A stretch of 64,000 nt of DNA from Nocardioides iriomotensis. Its GTDB lineage: Bacteria; Actinomycetota; Actinomycetes; Propionibacteriales; Nocardioidaceae. A program made the translations under genes and the position numbers. The notes below the pieces were generated by a model. It was not told the origin of the DNA. It made no database searches and saw only the letters and a list, made by a program, of their open reading frames with translations. The stretch spans positions 248,001-312,000 of the forward strand of contig NZ_SDPU01000035.1 in NCBI RefSeq assembly GCF_004168035.1. Direction: 5' to 3'. Below, in pieces: positions 8,878 to 16,548 of this stretch (its first letter is position 1; the number at the start of each line of letters is the position of its first letter).

Positions 8878-9578
8878 GCGCCACGACTGCGGCGACGGTC
8901 GACCGCGACGAGCTGCGGCGCCGGCTCGGCCGGCGGGCGCAGCTGCTGGCGCTCGCGTCGGTGACCTACAACGTCGTCGAGGCGGCCGTCGCCATCGGTG
9001 CCGGGCTCGTCGCCGGATCGGTCGCCCTCGTCGGGTTCGGGCTGGACTCCGTGGTCGAGGTCTCCTCGGGGTTGATCATCCTGTGGCAGTTCCGGCACCG
9101 GATGCCCGAGAGCCGCGAGCGCCAGGCGCTTCGGCTCATGGCCCTCTCGTTCTTCGCGCTGGCGGCGTACGTCGCGTTCGAGTCCGTCCGTGCCCTGGTC
9201 ATGGGTCACGACCCGGACGCGTCGCCCGTCGGCATCGCGCTCGCGGTCGCGTCGCTGGCGATCATGCCGTTCCTCTCGTTCGCGCAGCGGCGCACGGGCA
9301 GGGCGCTCGGTTCCAACGCCGTGGTGGCCGACTCCACCCAGACCCTGCTGTGCACGTACCTGTCGGCCGTCCTGCTCCTCGGGCTGCTGCTCAACGCCAC
9401 CGTCGGCTGGTCCTGGGCCGACCCGGTGGCCGGCCTGGTCATCGCGGCGGTCGCGGTCAAGGAGGGTCGCGAGGCCTGGCGCGGCGAGGGTTGCTGCGCC
9501 GGCTGCGGTACCGACGCGAGCGGTCCGCGGGCGATGTCACTCCTGCCGGTCACCTCCGATCCGAAGGCGCGCGACTGA
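8874..9578 (+). CDS. CDF-type cation transporter, first of pair
   Basis: A 234-residue membrane protein of the cation efflux family, with about five or six hydrophobic segments and a cation-site motif in SVALVGFGLDSVVEVSSG (the Asp corresponds to the HxxxD/DxxxD sites of CDF proteins). The cytoplasmic C-terminal domain usual for CDF exporters is missing and replaced by a short Cys-rich tail (GCCAGCGTD). Such short forms occur in actinobacteria beside ArsR regulators. The GTG start overlaps the ArsR stop codon. Export of a divalent metal is likely; specificity is unknown. Confidence 0.84.
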   Translation: MSATTAATVDRDELRRRLGRRAQLLALASVTYNVVEAAVAIGAGLVAGSVALVGFGLDSVVEVSSGLIILWQFRHRMPESRERQALRLMALSFFALAAYVAFESVRALVMGHDPDASPVGIALAVASLAIMPFLSFAQRRTGRALGSNAVVADSTQTLLCTYLSAVLLLGLLLNATVGWSWADPVAGLVIAAVAVKEGREAWRGEGCCAGCGTDASGPRAMSLLPVTSDPKARD

Positions 9579-10504
9579 TGGGCGCCGGGCACGGGCACGG
9601 TCACGCGCCTCTGGCCGGGTCGGAGGGGCACGCGGGCGGGAGGCACCGTTGGCGCCTCGCGGTCGCGTTCGGCCTCGTCGCGTCGTTCTTCGTGTTCGAG
9701 CTGGTCGTCGCCCTTCTGTCGGGATCGCTCGCCCTGCTGTCCGACGCCGGCCACATGGCCGCCGACGTGGTGGCGCTGGGCGCTGCCCTGGTCGCGACCC
9801 GGATCGCGACGAGACCCGACAGCAGCGGGCGGCGCACCTATGGCTCCTACCGCGCCGAGATCTTCGCGTCGGGCCTCACCGTCCTGCTCATGCTCGGCAT
9901 GTCGGTGTACGTCGTCGTCCAGGCGGTGTCGCGGCTCGGTGAGGGCGTCGTGGTCGACACCGGTCCGATGCTCGTCGTCGGCGCGATCGGCCTGGCGGTC
10001 AACGTCGTCGCGCTCCTGCTGCTGCGCGGTGGGTCGTCGGAGTCGCTGAACGTCAAGGGCGCCTACCTCGAGGTCGTCGCCGACACCGCCGGCTCGGTCG
10101 GGGTCATCGCCGCCGGCTGGTTGATCGCCGTCACCGGTGACCCGGTGTGGGACACCGTCGTCGCGCTGGCGATCGGACTCTTCGTCGCCGTACGCGCGGT
10201 CGTCCTCGGCCGCCAGGTCCTCGCCGTCCTCGGCCAGCACGTCCCGGCGGACATGGACGTCGACGTGGTCGCGCGCGACCTCACGGCCGTCGACGGCGTC
10301 GACGACGTGCACGACCTGCACCTGTGGACCCTGACGTCGGGCATGCACGTCGCGACGGCACACCTCGTCGCGACCGAGTCGGGCGACTTCGCCGGCATCC
10401 TCGAGGAGGCCCGACGCGTGCTGCGCGACGACCACGGGATCGTGCATGCCACGCTGCAGGTGGAGCCGACGTCGAGCCGCGCCTGCCACGAGCTCGACTG
10501 GTGA
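9578..10504 (+). CDS. Cation diffusion facilitator transporter, CzcD/ZitB type
   Basis: A 308-residue CDF protein. The N-terminus is His-rich (GHGHGHAP), followed by six membrane segments. The two zinc-site signatures are LLSDAGHMAADVVAL (HxxxD) and YLEVVADTAGSVG (the E/DxxxD site). A cytoplasmic ferredoxin-like domain closes the protein (VDDVHDLHLWTLTSGMH). The family exports zinc or cobalt in exchange for protons. The ATG overlaps the previous stop codon (TGATG), so it is translationally coupled to the ArsR/short-CDF pair. The same operon therefore carries two different CDF forms. Confidence 0.92.
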   Translation: MGAGHGHGHAPLAGSEGHAGGRHRWRLAVAFGLVASFFVFELVVALLSGSLALLSDAGHMAADVVALGAALVATRIATRPDSSGRRTYGSYRAEIFASGLTVLLMLGMSVYVVVQAVSRLGEGVVVDTGPMLVVGAIGLAVNVVALLLLRGGSSESLNVKGAYLEVVADTAGSVGVIAAGWLIAVTGDPVWDTVVALAIGLFVAVRAVVLGRQVLAVLGQHVPADMDVDVVARDLTAVDGVDDVHDLHLWTLTSGMHVATAHLVATESGDFAGILEEARRVLRDDHGIVHATLQVEPTSSRACHELDW

Positions 10505-10636
10505 GGGGACTGGCTCGGTTGGGGCGTTCCGATCTGGTGTGAATTCGCCATGGCGGAAGGACGGAGCCGCAGGGTCCACTGACGTTCTCAGCAGGACGTC
10601 ACCATCGGCGTCCAGCCGGAACCGACGGGGGTTCTC

Positions 10637-11218
10637 ATGGCTCACTCGATCTCGCGCGTCGTCATCGTCGTCGCGACGGCGCTGGCCGCCATCGGAGGGG
10701 GAGCGGCGCACGGCCAGGAGCTGACGTACGCCGACGGCGCCTCCGACGTCTACCTGCTCCAGGCCGACAACACCGCGACGCTCTACGGCGACATGGTCAA
10801 CACCGACGTCGTGTCGGTGCTCGTCGACCACCGCAACCGGCAGATCAAGGCGAAGTTCGGCTTCACCGACCTCGCCCGCACGAGCCAGCGCTTCATCGCA
10901 GCCCTGAGCGTGCGCACCTCCGACAGCCGGCGCTACCGCGTGGTGGTCAACGCGCTCAGCTCCTGGCGCGGCGAGGCGGCGTTCGAGACCTGGAACGGCA
11001 AGGAGATCGAGTGCGCGTCGATCCACCACGCGATCGACTACGACGCCAACACGATCGAGCTCGCGTTGGACACGGACTGCCTCGAGAAGCCGCGCTGGGT
11101 GCAGGTGGGCCTGGTCACGGCGTCGACGCCGGACGGCAACACGGTGTACGTCGACGACGCGCAGCGCCCCGACTTCCCGCGGTGGAACGTGTGGTCGAGC
11201 AAGGTCCGGCGCGGCTGA
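10637..11218 (+). CDS. Secreted protein of unknown function
   Basis: A 193-residue protein with a clear signal peptide (hydrophobic VVIVVATALAAIGGGAAHGQE, cleavage likely after AHG). The mature part is about 165 residues with predicted alternating beta strands and two cysteines (in IECASIHH and DTDCLEKP) that could form a disulfide. I do not recognise the family. The preceding 130 bases contain no other gene. It stands alone, before the metallophosphoesterase. Confidence 0.72.
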   Translation: MAHSISRVVIVVATALAAIGGGAAHGQELTYADGASDVYLLQADNTATLYGDMVNTDVVSVLVDHRNRQIKAKFGFTDLARTSQRFIAALSVRTSDSRRYRVVVNALSSWRGEAAFETWNGKEIECASIHHAIDYDANTIELALDTDCLEKPRWVQVGLVTASTPDGNTVYVDDAQRPDFPRWNVWSSKVRRG

Positions 11219-11287
11219 GGACGCGCCTCCAGCCGAGTCACGAAGGACGAACAGGCGGCGCGCGGCCGGCCTGGCATGATCCGCCGC

Positions 11288-12115
11288 ATGATCATCGGTC
11301 TGGTCGGCGACCTCGAGGGTGACCGCGAGTGGGCCGTCAGCCGCCTCCGAGCACTGGGGGAGCGCGGCGACGTGGAGGTGGCCTGTCAGCTGGGTGACCT
11401 GCGGTTCGGCATGGGGGCCGACCCCGAGGGTTACCTCGCCGCGATCGAGTCGGTCTGCGCGGAGCTCGGGCTGCGGCTCCTCTGCATCGGTGGCAACCAC
11501 GAGAACTGGGCTCGCCTCGACCAGCTGTGGGCCGACCCGCGCCGGCGCAGCGACGACGGCAGCCTGAGGCCGATCCAGCTGTCCGACCATGTCGCGATGC
11601 TGCCGCGCGGACATCGCTGGGAGATGGGCGGCCGCTCGTTCGTGGCGCTCGGGGGTGCTCCGTCGGTCAACCGCCACCTGCTGACCGAGGGGATCGACTG
11701 GTGGTCGTCCGAGGTGATCCGCGACGAGCACGTCGAGGCGACGATCGCCGGCGGCCACGCCGAGATCATGCTCACCCACGACAGCCCGGGACCGCCGTAC
11801 TGCACCGAACCCGTCGCCGACATCATCCGGAGCAACCCGTGGGGCTGGCCGGACTCGTCGCTCGCCTACGCCCAGGACGGCATCGAGAAGGTCACGCGGG
11901 CCGTGCTCGGCGTCCAGCCGCTGCTGCTCGCCCACGGTCACTTCCACGTCACCGGCCAGGCCGCCGTACGACTCGCGGGGTCCGGCCACGACACGACGAT
12001 CTGGTCCCTGGCCGCCAACCAGGACCCCGGCAACGTCCGGCTGCTCGACCTGGACACCCTCTCCGACGCGAGCGAGACGGACGGTTCACGACACCAGGAG
12101 GCCCGCAGCCGATGA
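11288..12115 (+). CDS. Metallophosphoesterase family protein
   Basis: About 275 residues of the calcineurin-like phosphoesterase fold. Recognisable metal-binding motifs are GGNHENW (the GNHE block), MLTHDSPGP and HGHFHVTG (the GHxH block). The first block, normally GDxHG, reads GDLEGD, so the usual His ligand is missing or moved. ATG 11288 is preferred because the protein then starts directly with the first strand (MIIGLVGDLEGD); an in-frame ATG at 11276 is the alternative. It overlaps the following zinc-ribbon gene by ATGA, which suggests the two products act together. Substrate unknown. Confidence 0.82.
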   Translation: MIIGLVGDLEGDREWAVSRLRALGERGDVEVACQLGDLRFGMGADPEGYLAAIESVCAELGLRLLCIGGNHENWARLDQLWADPRRRSDDGSLRPIQLSDHVAMLPRGHRWEMGGRSFVALGGAPSVNRHLLTEGIDWWSSEVIRDEHVEATIAGGHAEIMLTHDSPGPPYCTEPVADIIRSNPWGWPDSSLAYAQDGIEKVTRAVLGVQPLLLAHGHFHVTGQAAVRLAGSGHDTTIWSLAANQDPGNVRLLDLDTLSDASETDGSRHQEARSR

Positions 12116-12396
12116 GCTCGAGCGTCACGTGTGCCAACTGTGGGAGACCGCTGCCGGCCGACCATCCCGGGGACGGCGGGTACTGCGCGACCTGCACCAC
12201 GGCCTGGAGCGGGGGCAGCGAGGCCGACCCGCCGTCGGCGGCCGACGTGGCCACCGACCCCCGCGGAAGTGCCCGTCTCTGTACCAACTGCGGGGCACCC
12301 TTGCCGGCCGGCAGACCCGCGAACCACGGCTACTGCGACGCCTGCACAGCCAGGTGGCAGCGAGGCAGGGCAACTCGGGCGAAGCCCGACTCCTGA
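12112..12396 (+). CDS. Small protein with two zinc ribbons
   Basis: A 94-residue protein built from two near-repeats, each with a CxxC...CxxC pattern (CANCGRPLP...YCATC and CTNCGAPLP...YCDAC). Each set of four cysteines should bind one zinc ion. The ATG overlaps the stop of the metallophosphoesterase (ATGA) and follows a good CAGGAGG ribosome site placed inside that gene. It was probably formed by internal duplication of one ribbon. It may bind nucleic acid or a protein partner; the coupling suggests a tie to the phosphoesterase, which is an inference. Confidence 0.75.
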   Translation: MSSSVTCANCGRPLPADHPGDGGYCATCTTAWSGGSEADPPSAADVATDPRGSARLCTNCGAPLPAGRPANHGYCDACTARWQRGRATRAKPDS

Positions 12397-12478
12397 ACCG
12401 GTTGACGCGCGGGGCCGTCCTGAGGAATCTGAGGCAACGGGAGGCGTCCGCTCGGACGCACGATGACCGAGGAGCGCC

Positions 12479-12736
12479 ATGCTGTTCCACATCAAGCAAT
12501 CGCACGCACCGGCGGACTGCCCCTTCGGCTCGGGTGGATCGCGCTCGTTGTTCGACGGCGACCACCCCGACGTGACGGTCCACGGCTACTGGCTGGCGTT
12601 CCCGCAGCACACGACGTACCTGGTGGTGGAGACGGACGACATCGCGCACCTCCAGGCGTTCCTCAAGCCGGGCGCCGGCGTCACGTTGTGCGAGATCACC
12701 CCGGTCAGCGACCGGCCGGTCGCCCCCCACCGCTAG
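12479..12736 (+). CDS. Small protein, DUF3303-like
   Basis: An 85-residue protein beginning MLFHIKQSHAP and containing GYWLAFPQHTTYLVVETDD and LKPGAGVTLCEITPV. The pattern of a short ferredoxin-like alpha/beta domain with a C-terminal strand matches small DUF3303-type proteins, whose function is unknown. A GAGGAG ribosome site lies six bases before the ATG. It is transcribed alone, with an 82-base gap to the next small gene. Confidence 0.68.
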   Translation: MLFHIKQSHAPADCPFGSGGSRSLFDGDHPDVTVHGYWLAFPQHTTYLVVETDDIAHLQAFLKPGAGVTLCEITPVSDRPVAPHR

Positions 12737-12782
12737 ACGCTGCCGGAGAAATCTGCCGACGCCGGCGGCGCCTCGCGGCGAT

Positions 12783-12788
12783 AGGCTT
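12783..12788 (+). promoter_or_regulatory. Probable -10 element of the small membrane protein gene
   Basis: TAGGCT lies about 30 bases upstream of the ATG at 12818, which would give a transcript with a short leader carrying the GGAAGGAG ribosome site (12802-12810 region). Confidence 0.45.
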
Positions 12789-12817
12789 GTGCCTGTCGAC
12801 ACGGAAGGAGTCGTGTC

Positions 12818-12988
12818 ATGGCGCTGCTGGCCTGGTTCGTGGGCATCACCCTGGTGCTCGGTCTGCTGTGGGCGGGGTGGTACGACCACAAGCAACGACG
12901 CCGCGGGGCCGACCCGCACGACATCAGGGGCGCCGCCCGCGACGCACGCACCAAGGCCGAGGGCAAGGGCACCGAATGGGGCTCCTAG
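12818..12988 (+). CDS. Small single-pass membrane protein (56 residues)
   Basis: A short gene with a strong GGAAGGAG ribosome site seven bases before the ATG and a plausible -10 further upstream. Residues 1-20 (MALLAWFVGITLVLGLLWAG) form one membrane segment. The rest is short, charged and basic (HKQRRRG, then a DxRxAAxDxR stretch ending in EGKGTEWGS). Actinobacteria often carry such tiny membrane proteins; none has a function I can name from this sequence. It ends 46 bases before the convergent SDR gene. Confidence 0.65.
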   Translation: MALLAWFVGITLVLGLLWAGWYDHKQRRRGADPHDIRGAARDARTKAEGKGTEWGS

Positions 12989-13034
12989 TCAGGTGGCCAC
13001 GGCGACACCGCCGGGGCAGGGCGACGAGCGCGAC

Positions 13035-13799
13035 TCAGATCGCGAGCTGCCCGCCGTCGGCGACGAGCTCCGTCCCGTGGATGTAGGACGACTCGTCGGA
13101 GGCGAGGAACGCGACCAGCGCGCTGACCTCGTCCGGGTCACCGAACCGCTGCATCGGGATGGACGCGGCCGCGATCTGGTTGCGCAGCTCCTCCGGGACG
13201 GTGTCGACCAGCATCTTGGTCAGGATGCCGCCGGGGTGCACGGAGTTCACGCGGATGTTGCTCGCGCCGTACTCCGCCGCGACCGCCTTCGTCATCCCGC
13301 GGACTGCGAACTTCGCACTGGTGTACGCCAGGTTCGGTGTGTCCGGCTTGTGCTGGAAACCGGCGGTGGAGGAGATGTTGACGATGGACCCGCCGCCGAC
13401 CTCGAGCATCCCGGGGATGACGGCGCGCATGCCGTAGAAGACGCCGTGCTGGTCGATCGCGATGGTGCGCAGGTAGTCCGCGTCGCTGAAGTCGGCTGCC
13501 TTGACCTCGGGGCCGGCGTACCCGGCGTTGTTCACCAGGACGTTCGGAATGCCGTAGGTCTCTCGAGCGATCTCGACGACCTGGGCCCACGAAGCCGGGT
13601 CGGTGACGTCGTGCTGGACGAAGACGGCGGCCCCGTCGATGGAGTCGGCGACCTGCTGACCCAGGTCGGCGTTCAGGTCGGTCAGGACGACCTTCGCACC
13701 GGCGGAGGCGAGCCGTCGTGCGTGCGCCTCTCCCGCACATCCCGGGCGGGCCGACCCGGCACCGCACGTCAGCCGAAGGTGGGGTGCTGCTGACTCACC
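13035..13799 (-). pseudogene. Short-chain dehydrogenase/reductase with a frameshifted, probably broken 5' end
   Basis: Residues from AHARRLASAGAKVVLTD to the stop are a normal SDR: an NNAGYAG strand, the catalytic Ser in NISSTAG and the YxxxK motif in AYTSAKFAV, with a usual C-terminus. The 5' end is abnormal. A GTG at 13799 overlaps the upstream stop (GTGA), as expected for a coupled start, but after nine codons (VSQQHPTFG) it meets TGA at 13772-13770. The open frame, which can be extended to GTG 13811, instead reads LRLTCGAGSARPGCAGEAHARR. This lacks the first beta strand and the TGxxxGxG cofactor loop. The simplest reading is an indel or small deletion that broke the NAD(P)-binding site; a sequencing error is the main alternative. 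Confidence 0.72.
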
Positions 13800-14136
13800 A
13801 TCCGAGCTCACGCAGCCGCGCGTCGCCGATTCCGAAGTGATGACCCACCTCGTGGATCACTGTCCGCCGAACCTGCTCGACGACCTCGGCCTCGCTGGCA
13901 CACACCGCGCAGATGGCACGCCGATAGATCGTGATCCGGTCGGGCAGGGCGCCGGCGTACGACATCGAGCGTCGGGTCAGGGGCACGCCCTGATAGAGCC
14001 CCAGCAGGCCCGCCGGGCCGCCGTCGTGCTGCACCGTGACGGCCACGTTGCTCATGAGCTCGCCCAGCTCGTCCGGGATGCCGTCGAGCGCCTCGGCCAC
14101 CATCACCTCGAAGCCCTCGGGATCGACCTCGACCAT
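13795..14136 (-). CDS. Zincin-like metallopeptidase domain protein
   Basis: A 113-residue protein of the small 'metallopeptidase family' found across actinobacteria. The zinc site HEVGHHFGIGD (HExxHxxGxxD type) lies near the C-terminus. The ATG at 14136 is chosen because GACACT sits six bases before it, giving a likely leaderless start, and the protein then begins MVEVDPEGF. An in-frame upstream start would add a basic, unlikely extension. The stop codon overlaps the GTG of the damaged SDR gene, so both probably share a transcript. Protease activity is inferred from the HExxH motif only. Confidence 0.84.
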   Translation of the reverse strand: MVEVDPEGFEVMVAEALDGIPDELGELMSNVAVTVQHDGGPAGLLGLYQGVPLTRRSMSYAGALPDRITIYRRAICAVCASEAEVVEQVRRTVIHEVGHHFGIGDARLRELGW

Positions 14137-14198
14137 GCCGCAAGTGTCCAACCCGATGTGCACGCGCGGCCACCGACGTCGTCGCCTGGCCCCTCCCG

Positions 14199-14870
14199 TC
14201 ATCGAGCCTGTGGCTCGCGGAGGTAGAGGTCGCGCAGCAGACTGATCTCTGCACCGTGGTGGAAGATCTCGACGCTCGTGTAGAGGACGACCCTCGCGAC
14301 GGGCGCGTCGGCGAACTCGGGTGGACTCTTGGAGCCTTGCCGCGCGGCGAGGCCCTCGTCGCCGAGCTCGCGGACTCCGGCCACCCAGGCGGCGTAGGTG
14401 TCGTCGAGCCGGCGGAGAGCCGTCTCGGCGCTGCCCGGGTAGTCGAACGTCTCGGCCGTCACCCTCGGGCCACCGAAGTAGACGCCGTTCATGGAGGCGA
14501 GGGTCTCGATGAGGTGCCCGAGCCGCCAGGCGATGGTGGTCATCGGCGCCGGACCATCGGACGCCGGGCCGTAGTCCCAGGTGTAGTCGCCGGCCCCGTA
14601 CGACACGGGTGCCGGGCTTTCCCCGCGGCGGTGGATCGTCCAGCTGCCGGGCGCCGGTGCCCAGTAGTACTCCTCGTCCGACAGCCCCTCCAGGCGGGGT
14701 CGCAGCCGTTGGTGCCAGTGCGTCTCGACCTGGTCGAGCAGCTCACCGTTCCAGTCGATCGCCATCGGCGGACGTGAGCGCCGTGACCGCGCCACCTTGG
14801 TCCCGCGGACCGCGACCGGCTGCGCCTCGTGCGACATGGAGCCCTCGTCGGGCGGGTCGGTGTCGGTCAT
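14199..14870 (-). CDS. DinB family protein
   Basis: A 223-residue protein with a four-helix DinB-like domain. Likely metal ligands are spread as His in DQVETHWHQRL, in WRLGHLIETL and in EIFHHGAEISLLRD, the three-His pattern of the DinB/YfiT fold. The family includes thiol-dependent transferases (mycothiol or bacillithiol) and damage-inducible proteins; actinobacterial members are often mycothiol-linked. The first 45 residues are low-complexity and basic. The ATG overlaps the stop of the upstream GNAT gene (ATGA), so the two are co-expressed. Confidence 0.83.
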   Translation of the reverse strand: MTDTDPPDEGSMSHEAQPVAVRGTKVARSRRSRPPMAIDWNGELLDQVETHWHQRLRPRLEGLSDEEYYWAPAPGSWTIHRRGESPAPVSYGAGDYTWDYGPASDGPAPMTTIAWRLGHLIETLASMNGVYFGGPRVTAETFDYPGSAETALRRLDDTYAAWVAGVRELGDEGLAARQGSKSPPEFADAPVARVVLYTSVEIFHHGAEISLLRDLYLREPQAR

Positions 14871-15463
14871 GAGTGGGTGCCCAGTCGACGTCGCACCACG
14901 CGTCGCCGAAGGGTGGGCGAGGACACCACCTCGTAACCGGCCTCGACGAAGACCTGCACCAGCCCGACGGAGGCCTCGTCCCAGATCACGGACTTTCCCG
15001 GCGGCGGCTCGATCGGGTACCCCTCCAGGACCCGGGCGCCGACCTGCTCGCCGTACTCGACGGTGGCGGTGGCGAGCTCGTAGGTCAGCCCCGACTGGCG
15101 CCAGCCCTTGCGCACGACGAAACACGTGACCGACCAGACGCCCTCCAGATCGGGGTCCATCCGCATCCACGCCTGCTTCCGGCTCCACAGCCTGGGGTAG
15201 TTCTCGCGAGGCTCGACCGCGACCCAGCCGACCGCCTCGCCGTCGACGTACCCGATCAGCCCAGACGTCGGTCCGGTCGTCGTGCCGCAGGCGGTTTGCT
15301 CCAGCAGCGCGGCGTCCCTCTGCTCCTGGGTGGTGTCGCGCCAGATCCAGCCAGGCACCTTCAACGCTTGGCAGCGGCACTTGTGGGCGCCCCCCGTGGC
15401 GAACACCGCCTCGACGTCCTCTGGTGCTGCTTGGTTGGCCGGGAGCCAGGTGAACTCAGGCAT
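14867..15463 (-). CDS. GNAT family N-acetyltransferase
   Basis: A 198-residue GNAT-fold protein. The acceptor-side strand GLIGYVDGEAVGWVAVEPRENY and the acetyl-CoA region SVTCFVVRKGWRQSGLTYELATATVEYG are visible, although the usual R/QxxGxG/A loop is degenerate. Residues 26-34 hold a Cys pair (KCRCQ). TAGGGT lies on the minus strand at 15470-15475, six bases before the ATG, so the gene is very likely leaderless. It heads the GNAT-DinB pair. The substrate is not evident. Confidence 0.85.
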   Translation of the reverse strand: MPEFTWLPANQAAPEDVEAVFATGGAHKCRCQALKVPGWIWRDTTQEQRDAALLEQTACGTTTGPTSGLIGYVDGEAVGWVAVEPRENYPRLWSRKQAWMRMDPDLEGVWSVTCFVVRKGWRQSGLTYELATATVEYGEQVGARVLEGYPIEPPPGKSVIWDEASVGLVQVFVEAGYEVVSSPTLRRRVVRRRLGTHS

Positions 15464-15516
15464 GCGGCGACCCTAGTTGCCGGCCGGACGCTCGGAAGCG
15501 GATCAGGACCCGAGGT

Positions 15517-15636
15517 GTGAGCCGACGGGTCGCCGACGTCACCGCACTCGTCGAACGGGGTATCGCCCGAGGAGAGCCGCGGTCCGACCTCGACCCGGAA
15601 CTGGTGACCGACCTCCTGCTGGGACCGCTCCACCAC
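15517..15636 (+). pseudogene. Relic of a TetR-family regulator C-terminus
   Basis: About 40 codons read RVADVTALVERGIARGEPR, then DLDPELVTDLLLGPLHHR. This is the last helix pair of the TetR ligand-binding domain, where the pattern of a Gly-rich LLxGPLxxR near the end is typical. No helix-turn-helix domain lies upstream: the 53 bases before it reach the divergent GNAT promoter. The frame then runs on into arginine-rich nonsense. It looks like a truncated remnant, perhaps left by the insertion or deletion that brought in the neighbouring accessory genes. Confidence 0.55.
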
Positions 15637-15722
15637 CGGCGTCGATTCCCACCGACCCTGTGGCCTGTCGCGTCCACGAATAACCGGCTGCGCATCCGGG
15701 GCAAGCGCGGCAGGCTCTGCCT

Positions 15723-16481
15723 GTGGCAACGGCGATCCAGACTCTTCAGGAACTGGTCTCCCGGGAGGCGCCGGGCTCACCCGTGGCCATGTACCTGACC
15801 GGCTCGTACTGCGACGGCGGGCTGCGCCCCGAGAGCGATCTCGACATCTTGCTCATCACCCGCGCGCCGCTACAGACTGGTGAACGTCGCGTTCTGGTGG
15901 AGCACCTCCTGCGCTGCTCCGGGAGGCGGGCCACCCTGCAGCCGGGCCGCCCCATCGAGCTGATCTCACTCGTCCAGGACGACATCAAGCCGTGGCGCTA
16001 CCCGGCGATGCGCGACTTTCTGTACGGCGAGTGGCGTCGGGCCGACTACGAGGCCGGCGTCCTACCCCGCCGCGAGACCGATCCCAACCTTCCGGTTCTG
16101 ATCACGTCCGCACGCCAGCACTCGTCCGTGCTGATGGGTCCGCCGCTGGTCGAGCTCACCGACCCGGTGCCCCGGGAGCACCTGACGCAGTCGATGTTCG
16201 ACGCCTTGCCCAGCCTGCTCGACGGTCTCGTCGGCGACGAGCGCAACGTGCTTCTCACGCTCGCTCGCATCCTATTCTCGCTCCGCACCGGCCTCATTGC
16301 GCCGAAAGATGTGGCTGCGGCCGACATCTGTTCGAGCCTCGCATCGGCGCACGCAGACATCGTGGACCTCGCTGCGCGGGCTTACCGGGGCGAGGCCCGA
16401 GACGACTGGACCGAGCTCCACAGCGAAGCAGCCGCCACAGCCACGGCCCTGACTGATCGCATCCACGCGTTCCGGGCTTGA
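15723..16481 (+). CDS. AadA-like aminoglycoside nucleotidyltransferase family protein
   Basis: A 252-residue protein with the domain plan of ANT(3'')/AadA enzymes. The nucleotidyltransferase signature is TGSYCDGGLRPESDLDILL (G27-S28, metal ligands D39 and D41); E79 in RPIEL matches the catalytic-base position of AadA. DIKPWRYP, a YGEWRRADYEAG segment and the helical domain LLTLARILFSLRTG...APKDVAA follow the AadA order. Known AadA proteins adenylylate streptomycin and spectinomycin. Whether this one does is not shown; housekeeping homologues exist. The GTG start lies six bases after CAGGCT (15711-15716), a probable leaderless promoter. Confidence 0.83.
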   Translation: MATAIQTLQELVSREAPGSPVAMYLTGSYCDGGLRPESDLDILLITRAPLQTGERRVLVEHLLRCSGRRATLQPGRPIELISLVQDDIKPWRYPAMRDFLYGEWRRADYEAGVLPRRETDPNLPVLITSARQHSSVLMGPPLVELTDPVPREHLTQSMFDALPSLLDGLVGDERNVLLTLARILFSLRTGLIAPKDVAAADICSSLASAHADIVDLAARAYRGEARDDWTELHSEAAATATALTDRIHAFRA

Positions 16482-16548
16482 CCCCACGGCCGGCCGCCAC
16501 TCATCGCTGGGCCACCGAACCCCACGCCTGCGCTGTGATCCGTACGCG

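Noticed and set aside
9206-11989. Very long open frame of 927 codons on the minus strand
   Set aside because: It runs antisense through two transporters and a phosphoesterase and is rich in Arg, Asp, His and Gln as expected from high-GC codon mirroring; no domain pattern is seen.
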